This document shows, in pieces, positions 16,476 to 24,919 of a DNA stretch of 64,000 nucleotides (its first letter is position 1; every line of letters begins with the position of its first letter). A program made the translations under genes and the position numbers. The DNA is from Tardiphaga robiniae. Its GTDB lineage: Bacteria > Pseudomonadota > Alphaproteobacteria > Rhizobiales > Xanthobacteraceae. The notes under the pieces were generated by a model. The model was not told the origin of the DNA. It saw only the letters and a list, made by a program, of their open reading frames with translations, and made no database searches. The stretch is taken from assembly GCF_013359755.1 (NCBI RefSeq), contig NZ_JABMCJ010000071.1:149141-213140 (forward strand), read 5' to 3'.

Positions 16476-17696
16476 ATGGACTCCCTGATCACCGCCGCAG
16501 GTCACGCGCTCGCGGCGGGTGATCCGCTGGGTGCCCTGAAGCGTGTTGCATTGCGTGATGACGCGCCGGCGCTTGCGCTACGCGGCATCGCAATGGCGCA
16601 GCTCGGCGATTTCGCACGCGCGAAGGAGCTCGTGAAACGGGCCGCGCGCGCCTTCGGTGCGAAGGAACCCGTGGCGCGTGCGCGGTGCATCGTCGCCGAG
16701 GCCGAGATCGCCCTCGTCTCGCGCGATCTGAACTGGCCCACCAAGGCGCTCGACGCCGCGCGGCTGACGCTCGATGCCCATGGCGACCACGTGAATGCGG
16801 CCTATGGCGGCTATCTCGACGTCAGGCGGCTTCTGCTGATCGGACGTCTCGACGAAGCTGAGCGAAAGCTCGGCGCGCTCGATCCCGCGCCTCTGCCGCC
16901 CGCCTTGCGTACCGCTCACGCGCTGGTCGTCGCCGGCATCGCGATGCGCCGCCTGCAGGCGAAAAAGTCACGCACCGCGATTGCCGACGCGCAGCGTGCC
17001 GCCAGGCTTGCCCGCATTCCGGCGCTAACGGCCGAAGTGGACACTGCGTCCCGACTTCTCGATGCTCCCGCTGCGCGTCTGATCGCACGCGGCGGCGAAC
17101 GCGTGTTGCTGCTCGACGATGTCGAGGCGCTGCAGAATTCGAAAGCCATCGTCATCGATGCGTGCCGGCATGTCATCCGCTGTCAGAAGACAGAGCTGTC
17201 GCTGGCCACCCGGCCCGTTCTGTTCGCCCTCGCCCGCGCACTCGGCGAAGCATGGCCTGCGGATGTTTCGCGCGAAACGCTGCTGGCGCGCGCATTCCGC
17301 GCCAGACATGCCGATGACTCTCATCGCGCGCGGCTCCGCGTCGAGATGGGACGGCTGCGCAAACTGCTTGCGCCGCTGGCCGAGGTGAACGCGACCAAGC
17401 CCGGTTTTGCGCTGGTCCTGCGCCGCGCCCGCGACGTCGTCGTGCTGGCGCGGCCGGTCGAGGAAGAACACGCCGCAGTGCTCGCGCTTCTCGCCGATGG
17501 AGAAGCCTGGTCGAGCTCTGCACTGGCGCTCGCGCTCGATACCAGCCAGCGCAGCGTTCAGCGGGCACTCGACGAACTTGCCGCCACTAACAAGGTACAA
17601 CCGTTCGGACGCGGACGGGCGCGCCGCTGGATGTCGCCATCCCTGCCGGGACTCGCGACGATGTTGTTACTCCCGCCGCCGCTGCCGGATCATTAG
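16476..17696 (+). CDS. Putative transcriptional regulator with C-terminal helix-turn-helix
   Basis: A 406-aa, Ala/Arg-rich cytoplasmic protein. Residues 1-200 look like helical TPR-type repeats (ALALRGIAMAQLGDFARAKELV; AYGGYLDVRRLLLIGRLDEAERKL). Residues 215-330 hold a winged-helix-like stretch (RARLRVEMGRLRKLL), and a second HTH follows near the C-terminus (SSALALALDTSQRSVQRALDELA). It is 30 bp upstream of the beta-propeller gene on the same strand; I have seen this pairing in related genomes, so it probably controls that gene. The ligand is unknown. Confidence 0.7.
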   Translation: MDSLITAAGHALAAGDPLGALKRVALRDDAPALALRGIAMAQLGDFARAKELVKRAARAFGAKEPVARARCIVAEAEIALVSRDLNWPTKALDAARLTLDAHGDHVNAAYGGYLDVRRLLLIGRLDEAERKLGALDPAPLPPALRTAHALVVAGIAMRRLQAKKSRTAIADAQRAARLARIPALTAEVDTASRLLDAPAARLIARGGERVLLLDDVEALQNSKAIVIDACRHVIRCQKTELSLATRPVLFALARALGEAWPADVSRETLLARAFRARHADDSHRARLRVEMGRLRKLLAPLAEVNATKPGFALVLRRARDVVVLARPVEEEHAAVLALLADGEAWSSSALALALDTSQRSVQRALDELAATNKVQPFGRGRARRWMSPSLPGLATMLLLPPPLPDH

Positions 17697-17726
17697 GGTC
17701 GTCGTCACATCATCACGGAGAGTTAC

Positions 17727-18365
17727 ATGACCAACTCAGCAGCCGAAATCATCCGCGAATATGGCCCCTTCGAGGGCGTCGACGGCGTGCATGGCGTCAC
17801 CTATGACGGCACGCAAGTCTGGTTCGCATCCGGAAACAAACTCCACGCACTCGATCCCGCAAGCGGCAAGACGGTGCGTGCCATCGACGTTGCCGCCCAC
17901 GCCGGCACCGCCTTCGACGGCAAGCATCTGTTCCAGATCGCCGAGGACCGTATCCAGAAGATCGATCCGGCGACCGGCCGCGTGCTGAATACCATCCCTG
18001 CGCCCGGCGGCGGTGCCGACTCCGGCATGGCCTGGGCCGAAGGCACGCTGTGGGTGGGACAATATCGCGAGCGCAAGATTCACCAGATCGATCCCGACAC
18101 TGGAAAGATTCTGCGCACCATCGAGAGCAACCGCTTCGTCACCGGCGTCACCTGGGTGGACGGCGAACTCTGGCACGGCACCTGGGAAAACGACGAGAGC
18201 GACGTGCGCCGTATCGATCCGCAGACGGGCGAAGCGCTGGAGCGGCTTCAACTGCCGGAAGGCACCGGCGTGTCGGGCCTGGAATCCGATGGCGCGGACT
18301 GCTTCTTCTGCGGCGGTGGCGGCAGCGGCAAGCTACGCGCAATCAAGCGACCGAAGCGGAAGTGA
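17727..18365 (+). CDS. Beta-propeller protein, glutamine-cyclotransferase/Vgb-like
   Basis: A 212-aa soluble protein made of repeating strands such as GVHGVTYDGTQVWFASGN, ALDPASGKTVRAID, KIDPATGRVLNTIP, QIDPDTGKILRTIE and RIDPQTGEALERL. The regular DP-TG--L--I repeats indicate a five-bladed propeller like the glutamine cyclotransferase or Vgb lyase fold. There is no signal peptide, so it should be cytoplasmic. No catalytic residues can be assigned with confidence. It starts at ATG 17727 with GGAG upstream and is paired with the HTH gene before it. Confidence 0.78.
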   Translation: MTNSAAEIIREYGPFEGVDGVHGVTYDGTQVWFASGNKLHALDPASGKTVRAIDVAAHAGTAFDGKHLFQIAEDRIQKIDPATGRVLNTIPAPGGGADSGMAWAEGTLWVGQYRERKIHQIDPDTGKILRTIESNRFVTGVTWVDGELWHGTWENDESDVRRIDPQTGEALERLQLPEGTGVSGLESDGADCFFCGGGGSGKLRAIKRPKRK

Positions 18366-18395
18366 TCGATCGCATGAGCCGCCTCCCGTCGCGGC

Positions 18396-18992
18396 TTACT
18401 TCTTCCCCTGCGGATGGATCGTCTCGCCCTTCTTCAACATCTCGACGAACGCCGCGATCCGCTTCTTGCGGCCGGCCTCGGTCTTCAGGTTGTTCACCCG
18501 GAACGCCAAAGCGAAGCGGTTCTGCGCGCTGAGTTTTGCCAACATCGCTTTCGCTTTTGGCTCGGCGTCGATCGCCGCCTGCAGGTCAGCAGGAAGCTCC
18601 GACGCCTTGACGCGATAGGCGCGATCCCAGCGACCATCGGCCTTGGCCGCCTCAACATGGACAAGGCCGTGCCCGGTCATGCGCTCTTCGTCGACGAGGC
18701 GCGCAATATTGTCGACGTTGATCTTGCTCCACACGCTTTTTTTGCCGCGCGGCGAATAGCGCTGCAGGAAGCTCGTCTCGTCCAGTCCCTTGCGGATGCC
18801 GTCGATCCAGCCCCAGCACAGTACGACATCGATCGCCTCCTGCGGCGTGATCGATGCGAGGCCGGATTTTAGCTTGTGAATCTTGATCCAGACCTCGTCG
18901 GCCTTGTCGTGGTTCTTGCCGAGCCATTTATAGAAGGCGTCGGCGCTCTTGAACTCGCGCACATTCGCGGGATCGACTTTGACGGGTGCCAT
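18396..18992 (-). CDS. YdeI/OmpD-associated family protein
   Basis: A 198-aa soluble protein of the YdeI family. Clear family blocks are FKSADAFYKWLGKNH, DEVWIKIHKLKSG, AIDVVLCWGWIDGIRKGLDE, FLQRYSPRGKKSVWSKIN and the C-terminal RKKRIAAFVEMLKKGETIHP. YdeI was named for bacteriocin tolerance in Salmonella, but most members are uncharacterised. It is convergent with the propeller gene and lies 27 bp downstream of the TenA gene on the same strand. A short inverted repeat (AGCCGC/GCGGCT, 18377-18396) separates the convergent ends. Confidence 0.88.
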   Translation of the reverse strand: MAPVKVDPANVREFKSADAFYKWLGKNHDKADEVWIKIHKLKSGLASITPQEAIDVVLCWGWIDGIRKGLDETSFLQRYSPRGKKSVWSKINVDNIARLVDEERMTGHGLVHVEAAKADGRWDRAYRVKASELPADLQAAIDAEPKAKAMLAKLSAQNRFALAFRVNNLKTEAGRKKRIAAFVEMLKKGETIHPQGKK

Positions 18993-19019
18993 GCTCTGTC
19001 CTGACCGCTGCGCGCTGCG

Positions 19020-19685
19020 TTAGCGCGCGTCCAGCCCCATCTGCCAGAAATCAGCTTCCAGCCGCGACGCCTGGCCAAACAATTTGGCGAGCTCCGTAAA
19101 GCGCCGCTCGGTCATCGCACGCGCGGCGAGATCGTCGAGATGGCGGCGTGCTTTCATCGCGATATCCTGATAGGCGTCGCCGGCATATTCGCCGATCCAT
19201 TCGCGATAAGGATGATCGCCGAGCGCGTCGGCACCACCCGGCGCGAGCTTCTTGCCGATCTCGGCATAACCGATCACGCACGGTGCCAGCGCCACATGCA
19301 GATCGAGCAGATCGCCGGCGGCGCCGCAGTCCAGCACGAAGCGCGTATAGGCCACCGTTGCCTGAAGCTCGGGCGCGGCCTCGATGTCGGCGGGCGACAG
19401 TCCCCAGCGGCCGCACAGTTTTATGTGAAGCTCCATCTCGCCGAGAATGGCCGCAAGTCCGCCTTGGGCCGCTTTCATGTCGTCAAGCGAGCGGCTCTTG
19501 TACGTCGCCAGCGCATAGGCGCGCGCGAACTGGATCAAGAACAGATAGTCTTGCACCAGATAGGCGCGGAACGCGGGTTCTGGCAGCGTGCCGGCCCCGA
19601 GCTGTCGGACGAAACTATGATCGACATAGCTGGACCAGTCATCGGCCGAAGCTGATTTGAGACGATCAAAAATATCCATGCGCAT
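19020..19685 (-). CDS. tenA: TenA-family thiaminase II / aminopyrimidine aminohydrolase
   Basis: All-helical TenA protein, 221 aa, the normal length. Active-site features are in place: Asp46 in QDYLFL, Cys136 in the diagnostic APCVIGY (nucleophile), Tyr140, and a C-terminal Glu in ASRLEADFW. TenA salvages the pyrimidine part of degraded thiamine as HMP for thiamine synthesis, which fits thiL elsewhere in the window. No TPP riboswitch is visible upstream. The start could be Met1 or Met3. The 75-aa membrane protein gene ends 6 bp upstream. Confidence 0.92.
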   Translation of the reverse strand: MRMDIFDRLKSASADDWSSYVDHSFVRQLGAGTLPEPAFRAYLVQDYLFLIQFARAYALATYKSRSLDDMKAAQGGLAAILGEMELHIKLCGRWGLSPADIEAAPELQATVAYTRFVLDCGAAGDLLDLHVALAPCVIGYAEIGKKLAPGGADALGDHPYREWIGEYAGDAYQDIAMKARRHLDDLAARAMTERRFTELAKLFGQASRLEADFWQMGLDAR

Positions 19686-19691
19686 TCCAGT

Positions 19692-19919
19692 TCACGCGTT
19701 CATCCGTCCACTGCCCTGCGTTGCTCTACGCCACTTTGCGGTATAGGGCAGCACGAACATATAGAGACCGCTGAACATCAACAGAAACAGCGGTGGCAAC
19801 GGCGAGAAGGTCACCCAGGCTGGTGGCTCGCCAAATCCGCGGACAGCGAAATTGGCGATGACCGTCACGGTAAAGGCCAGCGACAGCCAGCGGTGTGCGT
19901 ATCTGATCCATAGGCTCAT
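19692..19919 (-). CDS. Small two-helix membrane protein, unknown function
   Basis: A 75-aa protein with two membrane helices (LSLAFTVTVIANFAVRGF; LFLLMFSGLYMFVLPYTAKW) and a basic tail. No family function is recognised. It ends 6 bp before tenA on the same strand and lies 55 bp after the SRPBCC gene, so it is likely part of the ArsR-SRPBCC-membrane protein-TenA transcript. Similar short proteins next to SRPBCC/ArsR pairs occur in this bacterial group. Confidence 0.68.
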   Translation of the reverse strand: MSLWIRYAHRWLSLAFTVTVIANFAVRGFGEPPAWVTFSPLPPLFLLMFSGLYMFVLPYTAKWRRATQGSGRMNA

Positions 19920-19974
19920 GTTGAGTAACCCTCAGTGCAATGCGGAAGTTGCGTGAGTTCTGTGTCGGCCGAAT

Positions 19975-20385
19975 TCAGTCCAATCGCGCCAGAAGCTGCT
20001 CCATCGACGCTAGGAATCGCGGCCATCCGAACTTGGCGCCCTGATAGGCCTGCTCCTGATCCGGCCGGAAGCCGATCTGCTCCATCCGCAGCAGTGTCCC
20101 GTTGCTTGAAGGTGTGAGGGTCCAGGTCACGACACTCTCGAGACCCAGGGCCTCCCACGTGTAAGCGAGCTTTTGGTTCGGCTCGACTTCCGTGACCCGG
20201 CAAGCGACCACGCCCCAGTTTGCGCTCAGATCAAAACGATGCCCGAGGACGGGCTGGAAATCGTTTTTCATCAGCCACTCGGCGATCAGATGCGGCTGGG
20301 TCAGCGCGCGCCAGAGCTTTTCCGGCGCGTGGCCAAATTCCCGCTCGACGACGACGGAACGTGTTTCGGCTGCAGTATTGGTCAA
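19975..20385 (-). CDS. SRPBCC (AHSA1-type) domain protein
   Basis: A 136-aa protein of the START/AHSA1 ligand-binding fold. The opening VVVEREFGHAPEKLWRALTQPHLIAEWLM and the following FQPVLGHRFDL match the ArsR-associated branch of AHSA1 proteins. These bind hydrophobic ligands in a helix-grip cavity, but ligands are largely unknown. Its ATG overlaps the stop of the ArsR gene by 4 bp, the standard arrangement for this regulator-SRPBCC pair. Confidence 0.88.
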   Translation of the reverse strand: MTNTAAETRSVVVEREFGHAPEKLWRALTQPHLIAEWLMKNDFQPVLGHRFDLSANWGVVACRVTEVEPNQKLAYTWEALGLESVVTWTLTPSSNGTLLRMEQIGFRPDQEQAYQGAKFGWPRFLASMEQLLARLD

Positions 20386-20711
20386 TTGTCCATCCTCTTC
20401 AGCAGTTGTTCGAGATCGTCGAACCGGCTCTCCCAGAACCCGGCCATCTGGCTGGTCCAGTCGAGCAGCGGCGCCAGGGCCGCCGGTTGCGATCGATAAT
20501 GTGTCTGACGGCCGCTCTGGCGATCGAGCACCAGCCCCGCCTGCTTCAGCACACCGAGATGTTTGGAGACCGCCGGCTGCGAAACCCCGGCTTGCGCGGT
20601 CAGTGCCGCGACGGTCTGCTCCCCCTCACGACAAAGTCGCTCGAAGATCGCTCGCCGGGTCGGATCGGCGAGCGTCTTGAAGAGCACATCGAAGGTGTTC
20701 GGCATCGCCAT
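20382..20711 (-). CDS. ArsR-family transcriptional regulator
   Basis: Compact winged-helix regulator, 109 aa, with the ArsR core FKTLADPTRRAIFERL, GVSQPAVSKHLGVLKQAGLV and RQTHYRSQPAALAPLLDW. No metal-binding ELCVCD motif is present, so it is not an arsenic/cadmium sensor. This subgroup is typically fused by overlap to an SRPBCC protein, as here (ATGA at 20382-20385), and probably controls its own operon. A second start two codons in is possible. Confidence 0.92.
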   Translation of the reverse strand: MAMPNTFDVLFKTLADPTRRAIFERLCREGEQTVAALTAQAGVSQPAVSKHLGVLKQAGLVLDRQSGRQTHYRSQPAALAPLLDWTSQMAGFWESRFDDLEQLLKRMDN

Positions 20712-20835
20712 CCATAACCCGTCAGCTATCGATCAGATCAATAACCAATGAGTTATGGATTAGTCAAGCGTGAAAAGGACGGGAGGGAGTTCTCGAGATC
20801 GCGGAAGCACGATCGTCGTCTGAGGCAAGTTGACT

Positions 20836-21180
20836 CTATTTGCCGTCGTCGAGGCTCACGATCACCGCCGCATTGGCAATGAGAATGCCGTCGCCGCCAC
20901 TCTCGGCCGGAATGTCGAGGCCGCCTTTGACCGCGGTCACGGTCACGGTGCCGTAAGGCAATTCCTGCGCGACCGCCGCCGTGTCGACGTCGTCCGGATT
21001 CGGCACCGCGACGGTCACATCGACAAACATGTCATACGGCGTCTTGCCAACCATCCGGAAGAAGCCAACGCTGGAATGGCGGATTGCATCGGAGACCGCT
21101 CGCTTCGCAGCCTTAGTGGCGTCGCGGCCGTGGACGTCGACGCCCATGCCCATCTCGGTGATACAGCGCACACGTGCCAT
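20836..21180 (-). CDS. Lin0512-family protein, unknown function
   Basis: A 114-aa soluble protein matching the Lin0512 family: start RCITEMGMGVDVHGRDATKAAKRA, middle ASDAIRHSS-like block VSDAIRHSSVGFF, and C-terminal GGDGILIANAAVIVSLDDGK. The family is conserved but uncharacterised and structurally resembles small alpha/beta oligomers. It is a single gene flanked by unrelated ones. Confidence 0.85.
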   Translation of the reverse strand: MARVRCITEMGMGVDVHGRDATKAAKRAVSDAIRHSSVGFFRMVGKTPYDMFVDVTVAVPNPDDVDTAAVAQELPYGTVTVTAVKGGLDIPAESGGDGILIANAAVIVSLDDGK

Positions 21181-21271
21181 TCGTTGTCCTCTTCGCTCAT
21201 CCAGAATTGTGTCGATGCCGAGTTAAGCAATCTCGCGCGACTTACACCAGTCGTCTGCTCGCCAGTTCCGA

Positions 21272-22429
21272 TCAGCGACCAGCCAATGTGCAACCCGGCT
21301 GCGGCGGAATTCTGCCGAGCGCACGGACGGTGACCAATTCACTGCCCTGCGTCCTGGCGATGAACATGCTCATGGTCGCATAGTGGTTCGCATCGATGGT
21401 AACCGTTCCAGTCGGCGACGGGATGGTGAGCCCGGCCAGCGCATCGACGATGGCCTCCTTGTCGACACGGCCCACTTTCTCGATCGCAGCCTTGAGCGCG
21501 ATCAGCGTGTTGTAGTGGCTCATGACATAGTTCGACACCAGCACGTCGTTGCCGGCTGAGGCCCGCACCTTGGCGACGAACGCCTTCATCTCCGGCGCGT
21601 CGCTGGTCGCCAGCGATGGCACGACGGTGATCATGTTCTGGCCCTTGCCCTTGAAGATGCCGAGATCGATCTCGGACAATCCCAGGAATGCAACCGTGGT
21701 CTCCTTGAACAAGCCCTGATCATCGGCCTGCCGGATGAAATCGATGCCGTCACCCTTCAGCGCGAACAGCAGCACCTTCGGTTTGGCCGCCGCCACCTGC
21801 TTGATCAGCGGCGTGAAGTCCGTCTCGGTCCCCTGCGTATATTGCGTGCCGACGATGGTGCCGCCGAGCTTCTCGATCAGCGGCTTGGCTATATCGAACA
21901 TCTGGTGCGGCCAGACGCGATCGGCGCCGAGCAGGAAGTAGGTGTTGCCGACAGCCTCGTTCACATAGGGCAGCAACTGGCCGAGATCCTGGTTAGGCAC
22001 CGTGCTGAACGAAAAGATGTAGCGGCTGCATGTGCCGCCTTCGAAATTGGTGGCGTAAAGCAGCGGCGTCTTCGTGCTCTCGGCAAGCGGCCTGATCGCA
22101 TTGAAGTTGGCCGAGGTGACAGGGCCGACAACCGCCACGACGCCGCTGTCGATCACCGACCGCATCGCGCTCTCGGCGGAGGCCGGCCGGGTCTTGTCAT
22201 CGACATAGATGACCTCGAGCGGCCTGCCGAGAATGCCACCCGCCGCGTTGATCTCCCTGGCAGCGAGATCGAGCCCGAGTTTTGCTTGCTCACCATAAAG
22301 TTCGACACCGCCGGAAAACGGCAGGACCGCGCCAATACGGATGGGATCGGCGGCATTCGCAGCGGAGCCGAGCGCCAGAGGCCCCAGCAGGAATGCGAGC
22401 GTGACAAACCCTGCAACAGATAACTTCAT
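21272..22429 (-). CDS. Periplasmic binding protein of amide/urea type (Peripla_BP_5/6)
   Basis: ABC-type substrate-binding protein, 385 aa from ATG 22429 (an upstream Met at 22468 adds 13 basic residues). The signal peptide is clear (MKLSVAGFVTLAFLLGPL ... ANAAD), followed by PIRIGAVLPFSGGVELYGEQ. The block CSRYIFSFSTVPNQDLGQLLPY and the C-terminal PTGTVTIDANHYATMSMFIART resemble FmdD/UrtA/AmiC-type amide or urea receptors rather than LivJ. No permease or ATPase genes are adjacent, so it is an orphan binding protein that must use a transporter encoded elsewhere or act as a sensor. Confidence 0.88.
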   Translation of the reverse strand: MKLSVAGFVTLAFLLGPLALGSAANAADPIRIGAVLPFSGGVELYGEQAKLGLDLAAREINAAGGILGRPLEVIYVDDKTRPASAESAMRSVIDSGVVAVVGPVTSANFNAIRPLAESTKTPLLYATNFEGGTCSRYIFSFSTVPNQDLGQLLPYVNEAVGNTYFLLGADRVWPHQMFDIAKPLIEKLGGTIVGTQYTQGTETDFTPLIKQVAAAKPKVLLFALKGDGIDFIRQADDQGLFKETTVAFLGLSEIDLGIFKGKGQNMITVVPSLATSDAPEMKAFVAKVRASAGNDVLVSNYVMSHYNTLIALKAAIEKVGRVDKEAIVDALAGLTIPSPTGTVTIDANHYATMSMFIARTQGSELVTVRALGRIPPQPGCTLAGR

Positions 22430-22536
22430 GCGCGCTTCCCTCTGCCATGAGCTGCGCGGTCGGCGCACCTGGACTCGCGGTCATGATTGCCCCGGAAAGA
22501 TCGCAGCGCGCAAGAGCCGATCAAGACTCTGCCTGC

Positions 22537-23193
22537 TCAGGGCAACGCGGTCGACCTGGGCACGGGTACGGCAGGCGCGGGAGCGTCAGTGACTGGCGCG
22601 ACAGGCAGCGGGGTTTCAGTTACGTCCGTTACGGGAGCGGCAGCCACGGGCGCGACACTATCAGGGACAATCGACACCGGTGCTCCAGCAACGGGAGCCG
22701 GCGTGATTGCCACTGGCGCACCTGCTGCAGGAGCGTCGCGAGCCACAGGGACAGGAGCAACCACCGGAGGGACTGCGGCATCGATCATCGGCTTGCAGAG
22801 CATCACGGCCGCAGCCGCTGAGGTCAATGCTGCCAGACTCTGGAGCTCCGGCGCTTGTCGGGGGTCCCCGGCCACTGCGGCTGCTTCGTCGCGAAGCCTG
22901 GCGTTGCAGTCGCAGTTAGGAATGCCGCTCGCCGGTGTGCAGGCATCGTGATTCATGCAGGCGAGATCGAGGGCATCGATGGGCGGTTTGCCCGGCCGAT
23001 TGCCGGCACCGCAGTAATTGCCATGAATCAGCGTCGCGCCGTCAGTGGCGACAGCCGGATTGCTGCGGGCGGCCCGGGCGCCAGACGCCCGCTCCTGCGC
23101 ATACAGAGGCGCCGTTGCTACGCCGGTGCATAACATCAACAGCGCCGCACACCAGCAGCGCAGCCACGGAGCGATGGACAAGGGTTTTATCAT
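22537..23193 (-). CDS. Secreted phospholipase A2-like protein with Pro/Ala/Val tail
   Basis: A 218-aa exported protein from ATG 23193. The signal peptide runs to about residue 32 (LYAQE). Residues 58-86 read HGNYCGAGN ... DLACMNHDACT. This matches the calcium loop (YCGxG) and the catalytic His-Asp plus flanking cysteines of small secreted phospholipase A2 domains (His82-Asp83). Cys94 and Cys96 follow. From about residue 130 the protein is a low-complexity tail of Pro, Ala and Val repeating (AP)V-type units. The 48-Cys pair and a full second helix are shorter than in classical PLA2. Activity is plausible but untested. Confidence 0.68.
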   Translation of the reverse strand: MIKPLSIAPWLRCWCAALLMLCTGVATAPLYAQERASGARAARSNPAVATDGATLIHGNYCGAGNRPGKPPIDALDLACMNHDACTPASGIPNCDCNARLRDEAAAVAGDPRQAPELQSLAALTSAAAAVMLCKPMIDAAVPPVVAPVPVARDAPAAGAPVAITPAPVAGAPVSIVPDSVAPVAAAPVTDVTETPLPVAPVTDAPAPAVPVPRSTALP

Positions 23194-23302
23194 TCTGGAG
23201 GGGTCCGCCTGGCGCCGACGGAAGATGTCGGCCGCCAAGCATACGCCCAACCTGCCCCAAGGTTCCCGACCGGGTTCCCTCGGGTTCCACGAACCCTGAT
23301 GG

Positions 23303-24556
23303 TCAGCCCGCCATCAGTTCCTTCGCCAGCGCCATATAGGCCGGCAGCGTCACCGGATCGTTGGAGGCATTGCCAGCGACCGGATGCGACGCGTAGCGCG
23401 CGATCACCATCTCGGCCTTCGGATCGATATAGAGCCCCTGCCCGTAGACGCCGCGCGCCATATACCCGCCGTGTTCATTATGGGTCACCCACCACTGGTT
23501 GCGATAGGACGCGCCAGGCAGCGTGGTGTAGCCGGCCGGCTTGAACTTGGCGGGATCGGCGCCGCGTTCGATGTCCTCGACCACTGCGCTAGGCACGATC
23601 TGGCGGCCATTGAAGCGCCCGTGATTGCGCATCATCTCGCCGAAGCGCGCGAGATCGCGCAGCGTCGTCGATAGCCCGCCGCCACCGCTCTCGGTGCCGA
23701 TGCGGTCGACGTGATAATGCGCGTCCTCCTCCGCCCCCATCGGCGCCCAGATGCGTTCCGACAACAGATCGGACAGCGTCATGCCGCTGGCACGGCGGAT
23801 GATCCAGGCCAGTACGTCGGTGTTGACGGTCTTGTAGGCGAAGGCCTTGCCATGCTCGCCCTGCTTCTGCTGCGTGCAGAGAAAGGCGAAGATGTCGCTC
23901 GCGCCTTCGTAATCCGGAGGGATCGGCGCCATGCCATTGGCGCGCCGCAGTCCCCACACATCGGAATTCTTGTCGGTATAGACCTCGGTGTATTTGAGCC
24001 CCGTGGTCATATCCATGACCTCATGCACATCAGAATCGCCGAAGGCGCTCGCCTTCAGCTCCGGCACATAGTCGGTGACCGGCGCCTGCGGATCGATCTT
24101 GCCTTCGCCCACCAGAATGCCGGCCAGCGTGCCGGTAAACGACTTGGTCACCGACATGGCGATATGCGGCTTGTGCGGCTTCAGCGCGCCGGCATAGCGC
24201 TCGTAAATCAACTTGCCCTTGTGCAGCACGGCGATGCCGTCGGCATAAGTCTCGTCGAACATGCGCGCGAAGGTCATCGGCCGGCCGTCCATGGTGGTCG
24301 ACGCGATTCCGCCGATATCGCGCTCCGCGCGCGGCAGCACCGAAGCGCCGCCTGCGCCGCGCCAGACATTCACCGTTGGCACGAGCTGGCGGACATTGCT
24401 CCAGGCCCAGCGCAGTTCGGGAAAGTTGCGGAACGAGCCGTCGTGGAAGGTGATGAGCCTGTCTTGCGGCGGCGGAAAGCCTTGCATGAAGCCGAGCGTG
24501 TTCGGATCGGTCTCGGCGGCGGTAGGGGCTTGGCTCGGTGCAGGCGCGTCAGACAT
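23303..24556 (-). CDS. Serine hydrolase, beta-lactamase class C family
   Basis: A 417-aa protein from ATG 24556, with the beta-lactamase/esterase fold. SVTK (135-138) is the SxxK nucleophile motif, Tyr241 begins the YxN-like YKTVN, and a later HGRFNGRQIVPS region plus ESGGGGLSTTLRDLARF match the 6-aminohexanoate-dimer hydrolase/EstB branch. There is no signal peptide, so it is probably cytoplasmic and an esterase or amidase, not a resistance enzyme. The frame is open to 24844 with no support for that extension. Confidence 0.87.
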   Translation of the reverse strand: MSDAPAPSQAPTAAETDPNTLGFMQGFPPPQDRLITFHDGSFRNFPELRWAWSNVRQLVPTVNVWRGAGGASVLPRAERDIGGIASTTMDGRPMTFARMFDETYADGIAVLHKGKLIYERYAGALKPHKPHIAMSVTKSFTGTLAGILVGEGKIDPQAPVTDYVPELKASAFGDSDVHEVMDMTTGLKYTEVYTDKNSDVWGLRRANGMAPIPPDYEGASDIFAFLCTQQKQGEHGKAFAYKTVNTDVLAWIIRRASGMTLSDLLSERIWAPMGAEEDAHYHVDRIGTESGGGGLSTTLRDLARFGEMMRNHGRFNGRQIVPSAVVEDIERGADPAKFKPAGYTTLPGASYRNQWWVTHNEHGGYMARGVYGQGLYIDPKAEMVIARYASHPVAGNASNDPVTLPAYMALAKELMAG

Positions 24557-24919
24557 GAAGGGGCTCCGGGAGGATGATGAGCCAGTCGTAACATCGCGGA
24601 GAATGACGCACATCCCGCGTTTGAGCGGGGGTGCATTGATCAGTCGCATGTCGTCTGGCGACTGCCGCAGGCGACCGTCCTTCACTCGAACAGCCACCTC
24701 ATCTTGATCATTCTGAATCGAGCGTGTGACGCTCCGTAATTTCATCTCTAAGTTAGCAGCTCGCTCAATGCTCTCGGTTTCGAAGAATATCCGTGGTCCG
24801 GCGGGGTCCGATGACAAGTTCGGCCCGCGAAATTCCGCGGCCAAAAATCGAAATCGGTTGTCGGGAGAGGCGCTGCTCGTTCGTCCTAAGGATGCGAAAC
24901 ACCCAGGTGGAGAGAAACA
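24557..24919. other. Intergenic region, no gene recognised
   Basis: About 360 bp between the divergently transcribed serine hydrolase and GST genes. The minus frame in front of the hydrolase is open to 24844, but its composition does not look like an extension of that enzyme. A GGTGGAGAG site precedes the GST ATG. Promoters for both genes must lie here; none is distinctive. Confidence 0.4.

Noticed and set aside
19686..19780. Possible TPP riboswitch upstream of tenA
   Set aside because: The start of tenA is only 6 bp from the preceding gene and no thi-box sequence is visible.
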